Shown here piece after piece: positions 7,501 through 13,725 of a stretch of DNA of 24,031 nucleotides. The stretch comes from CAYJAD01 sp964371505 (GTDB lineage: Bacteria > Desulfobacterota > Desulfovibrionia > Desulfovibrionales > Desulfovibrionaceae), in NCBI GenBank assembly GCA_964371505.1, contig CAYJNG010000020.1, positions 1 to 24,031 of the forward strand, in the 5' to 3' direction. Within the stretch, counting starts at the first letter, position 1. Each line of letters starts with the position of its first letter. The position numbers and the translations under genes are program-made. The notes under the pieces are model-generated. The model worked only from the letters and a program-made list of their open reading frames with translations. It ran no database searches and had not been told where the DNA came from.

Positions 7501-7595
7501 GCCTAGACCCAATACTGAAGAATACGGGTCTAGAAGACACGGTGGGCGGCTCCGCGGTATTTTACCAAACATCCGTTAAACTAGTGAAGCTTTAG
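4542..7595 (+). CDS. TtrA-family molybdopterin oxidoreductase, catalytic subunit (tetrathionate/thiosulfate reductase-like)
   Basis: This 1017-residue protein belongs to the DMSO-reductase superfamily. A [4Fe-4S] motif lies at the N-terminus (Cys13, Cys16, Cys20 and Cys65 in LCPKG). Then come KRVGKRGE and VQGGDLFGEGYVEG, both typical of TtrA, and HGHTTVCQGS with Cys216 as likely molybdenum ligand. The C-terminal guanine-dinucleotide-binding domain (about 890-1010) is complete. The closest family I recognise from memory is tetrathionate reductase TtrA, but the Mo-ligand region differs from enteric TtrA, so thiosulfate or another sulfur or selenium oxyanion is possible. ATG 4542 is chosen because AGGA lies ten bases upstream. 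Unlike TtrA there is no twin-arginine signal, so the enzyme probably works in the cytoplasm with the ferredoxin subunit encoded just upstream. Confidence 0.9.
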   Translation: MKDIAKNMLYTVCQQCNTNCGIGVCVEQGRVVKLKGNPYSPWTMDAHIPYDTPLQEAQHVEGALCPKGYAGMQTLYDPYRIKKVLKRVGKRGENRWKSMDFHKAVQEIVQGGDLFGEGYVEGLQHIATLRDPKLAEVLAADAKAVAEKKLSVEDFKVKHAEHLHHLIDADHPDLGPKNNQICYMWGRQKGGRAEFAQRFFRQGLGTVNTHGHTTVCQGSLYFTCKAMSEQFCEGSFSGGKKFYWQADTNHAAFILFVGANPLEANYGPTLRAGKITRRVAQGQLRMAVADPRFSKTAARAWKWIPLAPHGVGALGMGMIRWILENQRFDAPYLQACNKAAAKRIGEPTWTQAAWLVKLRPDGSAGTLLRASDLGQSPEARPVSDAKKEATWNFDAFVTLQQGETLCFDPNDTQNPVQGNLFVDTMVQGHRVKSVLQLYKEAAEEQSLEQWAEQAGTTAEEIAELAREFTSHGKKAAVDIHRGVSQHTNGFYTVTIWMLVNMLIGNVDWKGGLCKATTYATTPYASDGPKATGPVLLETEGSLRPWGISIIRHGVHYEKTTLFEGYPAKRPWFPFASDIYQEIIPSAGDAYPYPLKALFMYMAAPTYSLPAGHALMDILRHTAKIPLVVASDITVGETSMYADYIFPDVTYLERWEFSGSHPSQACKVAPVRQPVVAPQTDTVTVYGQSMPITWEATLLALAQSMQLPVFGEHALGQHKHLRREEDLYLRMVAGIAHGEAADGSQRVPAACAQEIELFTRARSHLPASTFDAARWERVVGAELWPHVVTVLNRGGRFESMAAAYDGERMAHGYGKMVNIFFENVAHATHSMTGQPLVAYGRHMLSPVDCLGRTLKDAQEGYDLTLITYKTITQCKTRTAGNTWLRELEPENYVELAAMDAVRMGLVSGDRVRIVSASNPQGVWAISATQHKYMEGKVRVTQGLRPGVVAFSLGYGHWANGAADMCIDGQNIAGDARRATGFHGNAAMRLDPILKNTGLEDTVGGSAVFYQTSVKLVKL

Positions 7596-7612
7596 GCCAC
7601 AGCCTTATATGC

Positions 7613-8803
7613 TTAGGCAGGCACCAAGTGTAAAAAAGCCACTTCTGCCGGAGCGCCAATGCGTATGGGCGGGCCCCAATAGCCTGTGCCACGGCTTACG
7701 TACAGTTGGGTGTTCTCCACCTTGTACAGGCCATGAATATAGGGTTGCACAAGGTCTGTCACATAGGTCCAAGGGAAAAGCTGGCCGCCATGCGTATGGC
7801 CAGAAATTTGTAAATGGTAGTTGACCGTACTTCCAGCATAAATGCTTTGGGGCTGATGGGCTAAAAGCACCTTAATGTCCCCTTCCATGCTGCCTTGTTG
7901 TGCTAGCACAGGGTCAGAAATATGATCAGACATGCGCGGGGCCGTAATATCCGGCACGCCGCACATGAGCAAGCGTGCGCCATCTCTTTCAATGACACGG
8001 TGTTCGTTGTGTAAGTTGGTAATGCCAAGGCGGGCCACTTCATCCAGCCATGCGTCAATGCTGGTATAGTATTCGTGGTTGCCACTTACAAAAAAGGTTC
8101 CATCTTTGGAGTCTAAGGCACGTAAGGGCTCCATTTCTGCATGCACTTGCTCGGGAAAGCTGTCCGAGATGTCTCCGGTAATGACCACAGCATCGGGCTT
8201 AAGGGCATTGATGTTTGCCACTATATTTTCAAGTCGTGTGGCAGGTACTGGCTTATTGATATGAATATCGGTAAGTTGAGCTATGGTATACCCATGCAAA
8301 GGTTTGGGCAAATTTTTTATGGGTACAGAAATATGCTTTATTTGCGGCATGCCCACAGCTTCACTGACGCCATAACTTACAAGACTTCCCCCCACAGCTA
8401 CCAAACCGGCACTGAGCGAATTTTGCAAGAAGAGACGACGGCCCTGCATCACGGCAGGGGCAGGTTGGGCCTTTACGTCACAGGAGGGTTTACGCAGGCG
8501 CCTGTACAGGTATTTAGCCAGTAATAGCATATCACAAGCAAAAACCACCACCGCCACAACGGAAAGCGAACCTATGAGAATATAGGTGGCGTAAAGGGTA
8601 ACATCAAGCCAGGCCGGTACGGTTTCACCGGCGCGTGCCATGGAGCGCACCATATGGCGTGCAGGTACGTTGAGCAGCGGGGTAAAGCATAAGGCATAGG
8701 CCAAGGCTTTAGGCCATCCCTTAAGGGAGGTGCGGGGGATGAGGCGCAGACTGATGTACAAACAGCCAATACTTAATACGGCAGCAAAAATTAAAAAAAA
8801 CAT
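7613..8803 (-). CDS. Membrane-attached YkuE-like metallophosphoesterase
   Basis: This 396-residue protein has a calcineurin-like phosphoesterase domain from about residue 157. Metal-binding motifs are TDIH (Asp179, His181), TGDISD (Asp211), SGNHE (Asn242, His243), LLAHQP and SGHTHGG. Before it lie hydrophobic segments at about 1-22, 33-47, 67-100 and 128-148. A GRRLFLQ stretch at 121-127 just before the last one resembles a twin-arginine motif inside the chain. YkuE of Bacillus is a Tat-exported cell-wall phosphodiesterase, so the catalytic domain may face outside. YkuE/YaeI relatives can act on UDP-diacylglucosamine-like or other phosphodiesters; the substrate here is unknown. It converges on the molybdoenzyme gene with 17 bases between stops, and has its own promoter. 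Confidence 0.9.
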   Translation of the reverse strand: MFFLIFAAVLSIGCLYISLRLIPRTSLKGWPKALAYALCFTPLLNVPARHMVRSMARAGETVPAWLDVTLYATYILIGSLSVVAVVVFACDMLLLAKYLYRRLRKPSCDVKAQPAPAVMQGRRLFLQNSLSAGLVAVGGSLVSYGVSEAVGMPQIKHISVPIKNLPKPLHGYTIAQLTDIHINKPVPATRLENIVANINALKPDAVVITGDISDSFPEQVHAEMEPLRALDSKDGTFFVSGNHEYYTSIDAWLDEVARLGITNLHNEHRVIERDGARLLMCGVPDITAPRMSDHISDPVLAQQGSMEGDIKVLLAHQPQSIYAGSTVNYHLQISGHTHGGQLFPWTYVTDLVQPYIHGLYKVENTQLYVSRGTGYWGPPIRIGAPAEVAFLHLVPA

Positions 8804-8854
8804 AATCTTGTATCCAAATGTAAATGAACTTATTTTCTATGTAGTCGCTTTTGA

Positions 8855-8883
8855 AAAATATTTTTCGGCCTAAATATTGTCAA
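8855..8883 (-). promoter_or_regulatory. Promoter of the metallophosphoesterase gene
   Basis: Reading the minus strand, TTGACA (8878-8883) and TATTTT (8855-8860) are separated by 17 bp. Transcription would start about 45 bases before the start codon at 8803. Confidence 0.6.
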
Positions 8884-8906
8884 CAAAGGTATATTCTACC
8901 TTTGTT
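8882..8906. promoter_or_regulatory. Perfect inverted repeat overlapping the -35 box (candidate operator)
   Basis: The arms AACAAAGGTA and TACCTTTGTT are perfect 10-bp complements around the 5-base spacer TATTC. The left arm overlaps the -35 hexamer of the metallophosphoesterase promoter. Neither side is followed directly by a good T run, so an operator is more likely than a terminator. Confidence 0.55.
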
Positions 8907-9041
8907 ATGGCTTTTTAGTGTGAAATTTTATTTTTCGTGTGAATATATAAATGTGTTGTAAAAGGGCCTTTGTCAATGCAATAGGGGCCGAAAAGGAGGG
9001 TATAGAGTGAATATTACCTTGTGTTGCCTAAGGCTGAATGG

Positions 9042-10166
9042 TTAAAAAACGCTTTGGATAATACCACCAGCTAAGATACTGCCTTGGGCATCGTATACAG
9101 CGGCAATTTGTCCTGGTGCCGTGGGGGATTGGCTTTGCGCAAAGGTAACACGTAATGTGGTGCCTGTGAGTTCGTATTGTACGGGGCTTTCTTGCTGCCT
9201 GTAGCGCACACGCACAAAAATTTGGCTTGGCCACAGTTCAGGCGCCACAAGGAAATTCATATCACTCACCATACAGCCTTGTAGCTGGGCTTGCTCCTTA
9301 TTGCCTAAAATAAGGGCATTGCGGTGGCTGTCTTTGGCGCACACGTAAAGAGGCTCCTTCCATGCAACGCCAAGGCCGCGTCTTTGGCCTTCGGTATACT
9401 GCCACAGCCCCAAATGTTCACCACCAAATTTCTTGGGTAATAATACCTCTTGCCCATCTTCACGTATAAAGATGGCGCCGCGCTTACCAAGGGCAATGCC
9501 GCGTTGCTTAGCATGACTGGGTATGAACTCACGGTAGGCATCGGCGGGCACAAAGCAAATTTCTTGGCTTTCTTTAGCTATGGGTATGCTAATGCTGTGC
9601 TGTTGCAAATAGGCAATATTGTCACTTTTTTGTGTTTGAGCAAGGGGGAAGAGTACCTTGTCAAAGCGTGCTCTTGGCACCAAGGATAAGAAATAGCTTT
9701 GATCTTTGCGTATGTCTTGGCCCTTCTGTAAAGGGCTTTGCTGCGGGCTTTGCTGTGCGGGCGGTGTGAGGCCGGCATAGTGCCCTGTGGCAAATGCATC
9801 TGCCCCAAGCTCCAAGGCTGCGTCCATAAGTAAACCAAATTTTATGCTTTTATTACAAAGGGCACAAGGGTTTGGCGTGCGGCCTTGAGCGTATTCCTGC
9901 ACAAAGGGGGTAATGACGGCATGGTCAAAGGCTTCGCGTAGATTGCGCACATGAAAGGGAATGTGGCGTGCCTGACAAAGCGTGGCGAGTTGGTCTATAC
10001 CGTGGGGTAAAGCCAACTCGCTTGACGCTGATAATTGCTTTGGGCTGTGTTCTTCTGGAAGAAAAAGACCGTGCAGCGCAAAAACTTCATGCCCTGCTTC
10101 CTGTAAGGAAATAAGGGCGTATAAAGAGTCTGCACCGCCGCTTACGGCTACGCCAATACGAGCCAT
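9042..10166 (-). CDS. mnmA: tRNA-specific 2-thiouridylase MnmA
   Basis: This 374-residue enzyme adds the 2-thio group to uridine 34 of tRNA-Lys, -Glu and -Gln in the cytoplasm, using ATP and a persulfide relay from cysteine. It shows the PP-loop SGGADS (residues 9-14), the nucleophile Cys101 in TPNPCALCNK, the KDQSYFL block, the second catalytic cysteine Cys204 in ESQEICFV, and EGQRRGLG near the start of the central domain. The length fits the family. A Gln/Pro-rich loop (about 135-150) is longer than usual. Its ATG begins one base after the stop of the ABC ATPase gene, which suggests co-transcription and translational coupling with the amino-acid uptake operon. Confidence 0.97.
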   Translation of the reverse strand: MARIGVAVSGGADSLYALISLQEAGHEVFALHGLFLPEEHSPKQLSASSELALPHGIDQLATLCQARHIPFHVRNLREAFDHAVITPFVQEYAQGRTPNPCALCNKSIKFGLLMDAALELGADAFATGHYAGLTPPAQQSPQQSPLQKGQDIRKDQSYFLSLVPRARFDKVLFPLAQTQKSDNIAYLQQHSISIPIAKESQEICFVPADAYREFIPSHAKQRGIALGKRGAIFIREDGQEVLLPKKFGGEHLGLWQYTEGQRRGLGVAWKEPLYVCAKDSHRNALILGNKEQAQLQGCMVSDMNFLVAPELWPSQIFVRVRYRQQESPVQYELTGTTLRVTFAQSQSPTAPGQIAAVYDAQGSILAGGIIQSVF

Positions 10167-10167
10167 A

Positions 10168-10914
10168 TTACAATATTTGGTTGAGGAATTGTTTTAAACG
10201 TGGTGCCCGCGGAGACTCAAATATTTGGTCCGGCGTGCCTGATTCCACAATTTGCCCATGATCCATGAAGATAATGCGGTCGGCCACGGTGCGGGCAAAG
10301 CCCATTTCGTGGGTAACGCAAACCATGGTCATGCCGTCTTCTGCAAGGCTTACCATAACGTCAAGCACTTCGCCCACCATTTCTGGGTCAAGGGCAGAGG
10401 TGGGCTCGTCAAAAAGCATGATGCTAGGCTGCATGGCCAGCGCACGCGCAATGGCCACACGCTGCTGCTGCCCGCCGGAAAGAAGGGCAGGGTACACATT
10501 GGCTTTATCGCTAATGCCTACGCGCTTAAGTAAGGCTAGGGCTTGCTCTTCAGCTTCGTGCTTGGGTATTTTTTTCAGCTTAATGGGAGCCATGGTAAGG
10601 TTTTCCAACACGGTTTTGTGGGGGAAAAGATTAAACTGCTGAAACACCATACCAAGATCTTGGCGAATGGCGTTAATATCATGCTCATCATTGGTTACAT
10701 CGCGCCCATCTACGGTAATGCTACCTTGGCCCACTTCTTCAAGGCGGTTGATGGAACGCAATAAGGTAGACTTACCGGAGCCGGAAGGCCCGATGATAAC
10801 CACACGCTCACCGCTTTGTATATCAAGGCTTACATCTTGTAAGGCCGGCAATTCGCCAAAGTATTTCCATACATTGCGAATGCTGATGATGGGGGCATTA
10901 TTTTCTTTTGTCAT
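10168..10914 (-). CDS. Polar amino-acid ABC transporter, ATP-binding protein (GlnQ/HisP-like)
   Basis: This 248-residue ATPase energises uptake by the neighbouring permease on the cytoplasmic face. The Walker A motif is GPSGSGKST (residues 42-50). A Q-loop follows (VFQQFNLFPH), then the signature LSGGQQQR, Walker B IMLFDEPTSALDPE and the H-loop in CVTHEMGF. The pattern and length are those of the polar amino-acid family (GlnQ, HisP, ArtP). It overlaps the end of the permease gene by 17 bases and is followed after one base by mnmA. Confidence 0.96.
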   Translation of the reverse strand: MTKENNAPIISIRNVWKYFGELPALQDVSLDIQSGERVVIIGPSGSGKSTLLRSINRLEEVGQGSITVDGRDVTNDEHDINAIRQDLGMVFQQFNLFPHKTVLENLTMAPIKLKKIPKHEAEEQALALLKRVGISDKANVYPALLSGGQQQRVAIARALAMQPSIMLFDEPTSALDPEMVGEVLDVMVSLAEDGMTMVCVTHEMGFARTVADRIIFMDHGQIVESGTPDQIFESPRAPRLKQFLNQIL

Positions 10915-11713
10915 AATAATTCAACCTTCCTTCCATAATGCTTACGCACTTAGATAGAAGTAATGTAATAATAAGATAAATAAGAGCAATGACGGTGTAG
11001 GTTTCAAAATACAAATAGGTTTTTGCCGCATAGGCGCGCCCGCGTTGCATAAGGTCCGGCATGGCCATAACAGATACTAAGGCTGTATCCTTAAGCATGG
11101 CAATACATTCGTTACCCACAGGGGGGAGAATGGTGCGCCAAGCTTGAGGTAAAATGACCTTAAACATGGTTTGGAAGTGGGTAAAACCAAGGGATCGTGC
11201 CGCTTCCATTTGCCCTTTAGGTATGGCCAAAATACCAGCGCGGAAAACTTCACCCATATAGGCGCCATAGCAAAAGGAAATGGCAATAACCGCTGACATG
11301 AGGCCGCTTACATTTAAAAATTTTGCCAAAGCAAAGTAAATGTAGAAAATTTGTACCAATAGTGGAATACCGCGTATGATTTCCACATAGGTGGACGCTA
11401 TAAGATTGATAACGCGATTTTGGGAAATACGTCCAAGCCCTGTGAGAAGCCCCATGGGGATGGCACAGGCTATGGATAAAAATGTTACTTGAAAGGTAAC
11501 CACAAGCCCATCTGGCAGGAAGGCAATGATGTTAATATAAGGGTCTGGCCAGAAGGTGCAAAGCGAAATAAGAGCGGCTATGGCCCCTGTAAGGGCAATG
11601 GACCAAGCATTAATAAGACGCCATTCCTTAGGGTCGGGAATGGACACGCCATCGCTGGTAAGAATTTTAACGGTACCGCGTTCTGCTTTATCGGGTGGTG
11701 GGGTATTGTTCAT
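10898..11713 (-). CDS. Polar amino-acid ABC transporter permease (GlnP/HisM-like)
   Basis: This 271-residue inner-membrane protein has an unusually long soluble N-terminus (about 35 residues, MNNTPPPDKAERGTVK) before the first membrane segment. A second segment near residues 65-90 opens the conserved permease core. The EAA loop that docks the ATPase is visible (EVFRAGILAIPKGQMEAARSLG). The usual five-helix core follows. The gene sits between the binding-protein gene, 74 bases upstream, and the ATPase gene, which it overlaps. It probably forms a homodimer, since only one permease is in this operon; the permease at 14542 could be an alternative partner. Confidence 0.94.
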   Translation of the reverse strand: MNNTPPPDKAERGTVKILTSDGVSIPDPKEWRLINAWSIALTGAIAALISLCTFWPDPYINIIAFLPDGLVVTFQVTFLSIACAIPMGLLTGLGRISQNRVINLIASTYVEIIRGIPLLVQIFYIYFALAKFLNVSGLMSAVIAISFCYGAYMGEVFRAGILAIPKGQMEAARSLGFTHFQTMFKVILPQAWRTILPPVGNECIAMLKDTALVSVMAMPDLMQRGRAYAAKTYLYFETYTVIALIYLIITLLLSKCVSIMEGRLNYYDKRK

Positions 11714-11730
11714 AGATTTCTCATAATAAT

Positions 11731-11766
11731 CCTCCGCCGGCCATAAAGGAAGGGAACCGACGGAGG
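11731..11766 (-). promoter_or_regulatory. GC-rich intercistronic stem-loop between binding protein and permease genes
   Basis: The arms CCTCCGCCGG (11731-11740) and CCGACGGAGG (11757-11766) form a 10-bp stem with one G-U pair and a 16-base loop. It begins 21 bases after the binding-protein stop codon. No T run follows in the direction of transcription, so it is more likely an mRNA-stabilising or processing hairpin that keeps binding-protein mRNA abundant than a full terminator. Confidence 0.65.
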
Positions 11767-11787
11767 AAGGTAAATAGGGGAGTAAGA

Positions 11788-12531
11788 CTACTCAGCGCCC
11801 ATCCATTTAATTTTTAACTCTTTTTCAATGCCTTTTTCTTGAACGCGCTTAATGCCTTCGTTTAAGATTTTTACTAACTCTTCTTGACCTTTTTTCAAGG
11901 TAAAGCCGTAGTATTCAGCTTCAGGGGTTTCGTAAACCACTTTAAACTTGTTGGAATAGTCTTTACGCTTGTTGGCAAAGTATTTAGACACAGGCGCATC
12001 AGCCATAACAGCGTCAATGCGACCATTGGCAAGGTCTTCAGCGGCAAGGCCTAAGTCTTCGTATTCTTTAACTTCAGCGCCAACGTTAGCCTTTTGCACC
12101 ACAAAAATACCCGTGGTGCCAATTTGGCCGCCCACTTTTTTGCCTTTAAGTTCAGCAAGGCTTTTGATGTTGGAATCTACAGGTACAATAAGAGCTTGGC
12201 GAATTTCACAGTAAGGGTCTGTGAAGAGGAATTGCTTTTGACGCTCTGGGGTAATGGTTACAGAAGAGGCTACGATGTCGTAGTTACCTGCAGCTACACC
12301 GGCAAAGATGCCGTCCCATGCTACGTTGCGCACGTCAAAGTTAATGCCCATTTCTTTACCAATGGCTTTGATGTAATCGGTAGAATAACCAATTACTTGC
12401 TTGTCATCGGCAAGATATTCCATGGGGGGCCATGTGCCGTCGGAGGCAACGGTGTAAGTTTTCTTTTCTGCCATAGCTACGGAGCTAAAAAGCCCTACAG
12501 CAAGAATTGCTGTCATAAGAATACGAAACAT
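11788..12531 (-). CDS. Amino-acid ABC transporter substrate-binding protein (family 3)
   Basis: This 247-residue protein is the periplasmic receptor of the uptake system. A Sec signal peptide ends after VAMA (residue 21). The mature protein has the family 3 features: SDGTWPPMEY near the start, GYSTDYIKAIGKEMG, VAWDGIFAGVAAGNYDIVASSVTITPERQ, with the Arg expected to hold the ligand carboxylate, and later GGQIGTTG and DAVMADAP. The ligand is probably a polar or sulfur-containing amino acid; sequence alone does not say which. It is the first gene of its operon, with a near-consensus promoter and an AAGGAAGG ribosome site. The exact amino acid might be hinted at by the linked mnmA, but only weakly. 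Confidence 0.95.
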   Translation of the reverse strand: MFRILMTAILAVGLFSSVAMAEKKTYTVASDGTWPPMEYLADDKQVIGYSTDYIKAIGKEMGINFDVRNVAWDGIFAGVAAGNYDIVASSVTITPERQKQFLFTDPYCEIRQALIVPVDSNIKSLAELKGKKVGGQIGTTGIFVVQKANVGAEVKEYEDLGLAAEDLANGRIDAVMADAPVSKYFANKRKDYSNKFKVVYETPEAEYYGFTLKKGQEELVKILNEGIKRVQEKGIEKELKIKWMGAE

Positions 12532-12569
12532 AAAATTCCTTCCTTTTTAAAAAAAATTGTATCTGTATC

Positions 12570-12598
12570 ATTATGCAGTACAGAGTTCTTTCTGTCAA
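12570..12598 (-). promoter_or_regulatory. Strong promoter of the amino-acid uptake operon
   Basis: On the minus strand, TTGACA (12593-12598) and CATAAT (12570-12575) are 17 bp apart. This is the best sigma-70 match in the window and fits a highly expressed binding protein. The start codon is about 30 bases after the expected transcription start. Confidence 0.75.
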
Positions 12599-12712
12599 CT
12601 GCGGCAAAATGTGTGTATTTTGATGTTTTTTTATGCAAGGAATAGAGCTAACAAGTAAAAATGGGAAAATGTAAGCAAGTAGGAGTTGTGGATACAAAGG
12701 AAGAAGATGTAC

Positions 12713-12752
12713 TTTGCCGGAAAGAGCCGCATAGTAGGCTTTTTCCGGCAAA
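12713..12752. repeat. Long, stable inverted repeat downstream of the LysO genes
   Basis: Sixteen base pairs (12713-12728 with 12737-12752, one G-T pair) enclose an 8-base loop, GCATAGTA. The arms contain TTTGCCGGAAA and TTTCCGGCAAA. It lies 36 bases after the lysO C-terminal stop codon, where a terminator would be expected, but a T run does not follow it on the minus strand. It may be a terminator without a U tract, an mRNA-end stabiliser, or a member of a palindromic repeat family. Confidence 0.75.
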
Positions 12753-12787
12753 ATGCAGATGAATTATATGAAATGTGCTTTATATTC

Positions 12788-13399
12788 TTACCATGTGAAA
12801 ATGGCAGTAACAAATACAGGTACGGCCATGGTAAGCACCATGCCGGAAAATACACCCATAATGGCGTACTTTTCGCCGGCGTAGCGAGCAATAACCGGCA
12901 TGCAGGTGTCCATGGTGGTGGCACCACCTGCAGCTACAGGGGCTAAGCCTCCTGCAAAGCGCACCAACAGAGGAGCAAAAAGCAAGGTTAAGAGCTCTCG
13001 GCTAATATTGGCAATGAGGGCCACAGAGCCTAGTTCTGCATTGCCAAATTTCGTTATCATAACAGAGGAAAGGCTATAATAGCCAAAACCGGCGCCAACG
13101 CCCATGACATCACGCATGGAAAGGGCATGCCCTATGCTGGATAATAAAAACCACGCTAGGCAAGCGCCAAAGGCAGTGCCTACAACCGAGCCTATGGGAA
13201 GCAAGAGAATTTTAAAGCCAAAATCTCGTATAATAAGGAAGTTGCGCGTGTCAAAGCCCATGCACATACCGGCTAAAACCAGCATGGCATACAAGGCATA
13301 GGTAAGGAGGTCATCCCCCAAGTCCTGCGGGATAATGTCTAGCGTTCCCACAAATATACCGCAAACAAAAAAACAGAGAATATAAAGGCTGCCCTTCAT
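12788..13399 (-). CDS. lysO: LysO-type lysine exporter, C-terminal part (split gene)
   Basis: This 203-residue membrane protein matches the C-terminal two thirds of LysO (DUF340), an inner-membrane lysine exporter. Hydrophobic segments run almost throughout (about 5-22, 30-48, 60-90, 95-115, 118-150 and 178-200). The family-typical stretches GVGAGFGYYSLSSVMITKFG, NISRELLTL and GGATTMDTCMPVI are present. A one-gene LysO is about 300 residues; here the N-terminal part is the upstream gene, and the two share TAATG, so translation is coupled and both parts are probably needed for a transporter. Such splitting is known in this family. This is not an obvious recent frameshift, since both halves have proper ends. 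Confidence 0.88.
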   Translation of the reverse strand: MKGSLYILCFFVCGIFVGTLDIIPQDLGDDLLTYALYAMLVLAGMCMGFDTRNFLIIRDFGFKILLLPIGSVVGTAFGACLAWFLLSSIGHALSMRDVMGVGAGFGYYSLSSVMITKFGNAELGSVALIANISRELLTLLFAPLLVRFAGGLAPVAAGGATTMDTCMPVIARYAGEKYAIMGVFSGMVLTMAVPVFVTAIFTW

Positions 13400-13725
13400 T
13401 ATACACCTGCCTTAGATTGCGGTGCTTGCGTTGCCGCTTGTGTGTTTTTTTTACTTTCAAAAAAGGAGCGGAATAAAAAACATACAGCAAAAACGCTGCC
13501 AAGGCCTGAAAGAATGCCAATGATGGCCCCTTGAACGCCTAATTCTCCTACACGAGCTAAGAGGTCTTCATTATTGCCAAGGGTTAAGCCAATAAGGAAT
13601 AATAAGGCGTAAATAATGGCGGAAAGGGCATGGTTAGTGGCGCTTACAGCGCGAGTTTTTTTGTGTATGGCATAGCCAAGGGGTACGCCCACTACAATAA
13701 GACCAATTTCTAAAATCATTACCAA
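13399..13725 (-). CDS. lysO: LysO-type lysine exporter, N-terminal part (split gene)
   Basis: This 108-residue protein has three hydrophobic segments (about 3-18, 32-48 and 64-88) and a polar tail rich in Lys, Gln and Ala (about 90-108). The pattern LLFLIGLTLGNNEDLLARVGELG is that of the N-terminal part of LysO/DUF340. Its stop codon overlaps the start codon of the C-terminal part by one base. Its own start overlaps the end of the NYN gene by seven bases, so all three genes are very likely one transcript. The polar tail would place the break in a loop between membrane segments. Confidence 0.85.
   Translation of the reverse strand: MVMILEIGLIVVGVPLGYAIHKKTRAVSATNHALSAIIYALLFLIGLTLGNNEDLLARVGELGVQGAIIGILSGLGSVFAVCFLFRSFFESKKNTQAATQAPQSKAGV

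Noticed and set aside
9007..9045. Twelve-codon reading frame on the plus strand behind a strong AAGGAGGG site
   Set aside because: It could be a leader peptide, but it ends on the mnmA stop codon, no plus-strand gene or promoter follows, and a good ribosome-site match alone is not enough.
12094..12645. 183-residue plus-strand reading frame over the binding-protein gene and its promoter
   Set aside because: It lies antisense to a clear amino-acid-binding protein and covers its promoter; the translated chain has no domain.
12788..13725. Frameshifted lysO pseudogene
   Set aside because: Both parts have proper starts and stops and meet at TAATG, a classic coupling site; split forms exist in this family.
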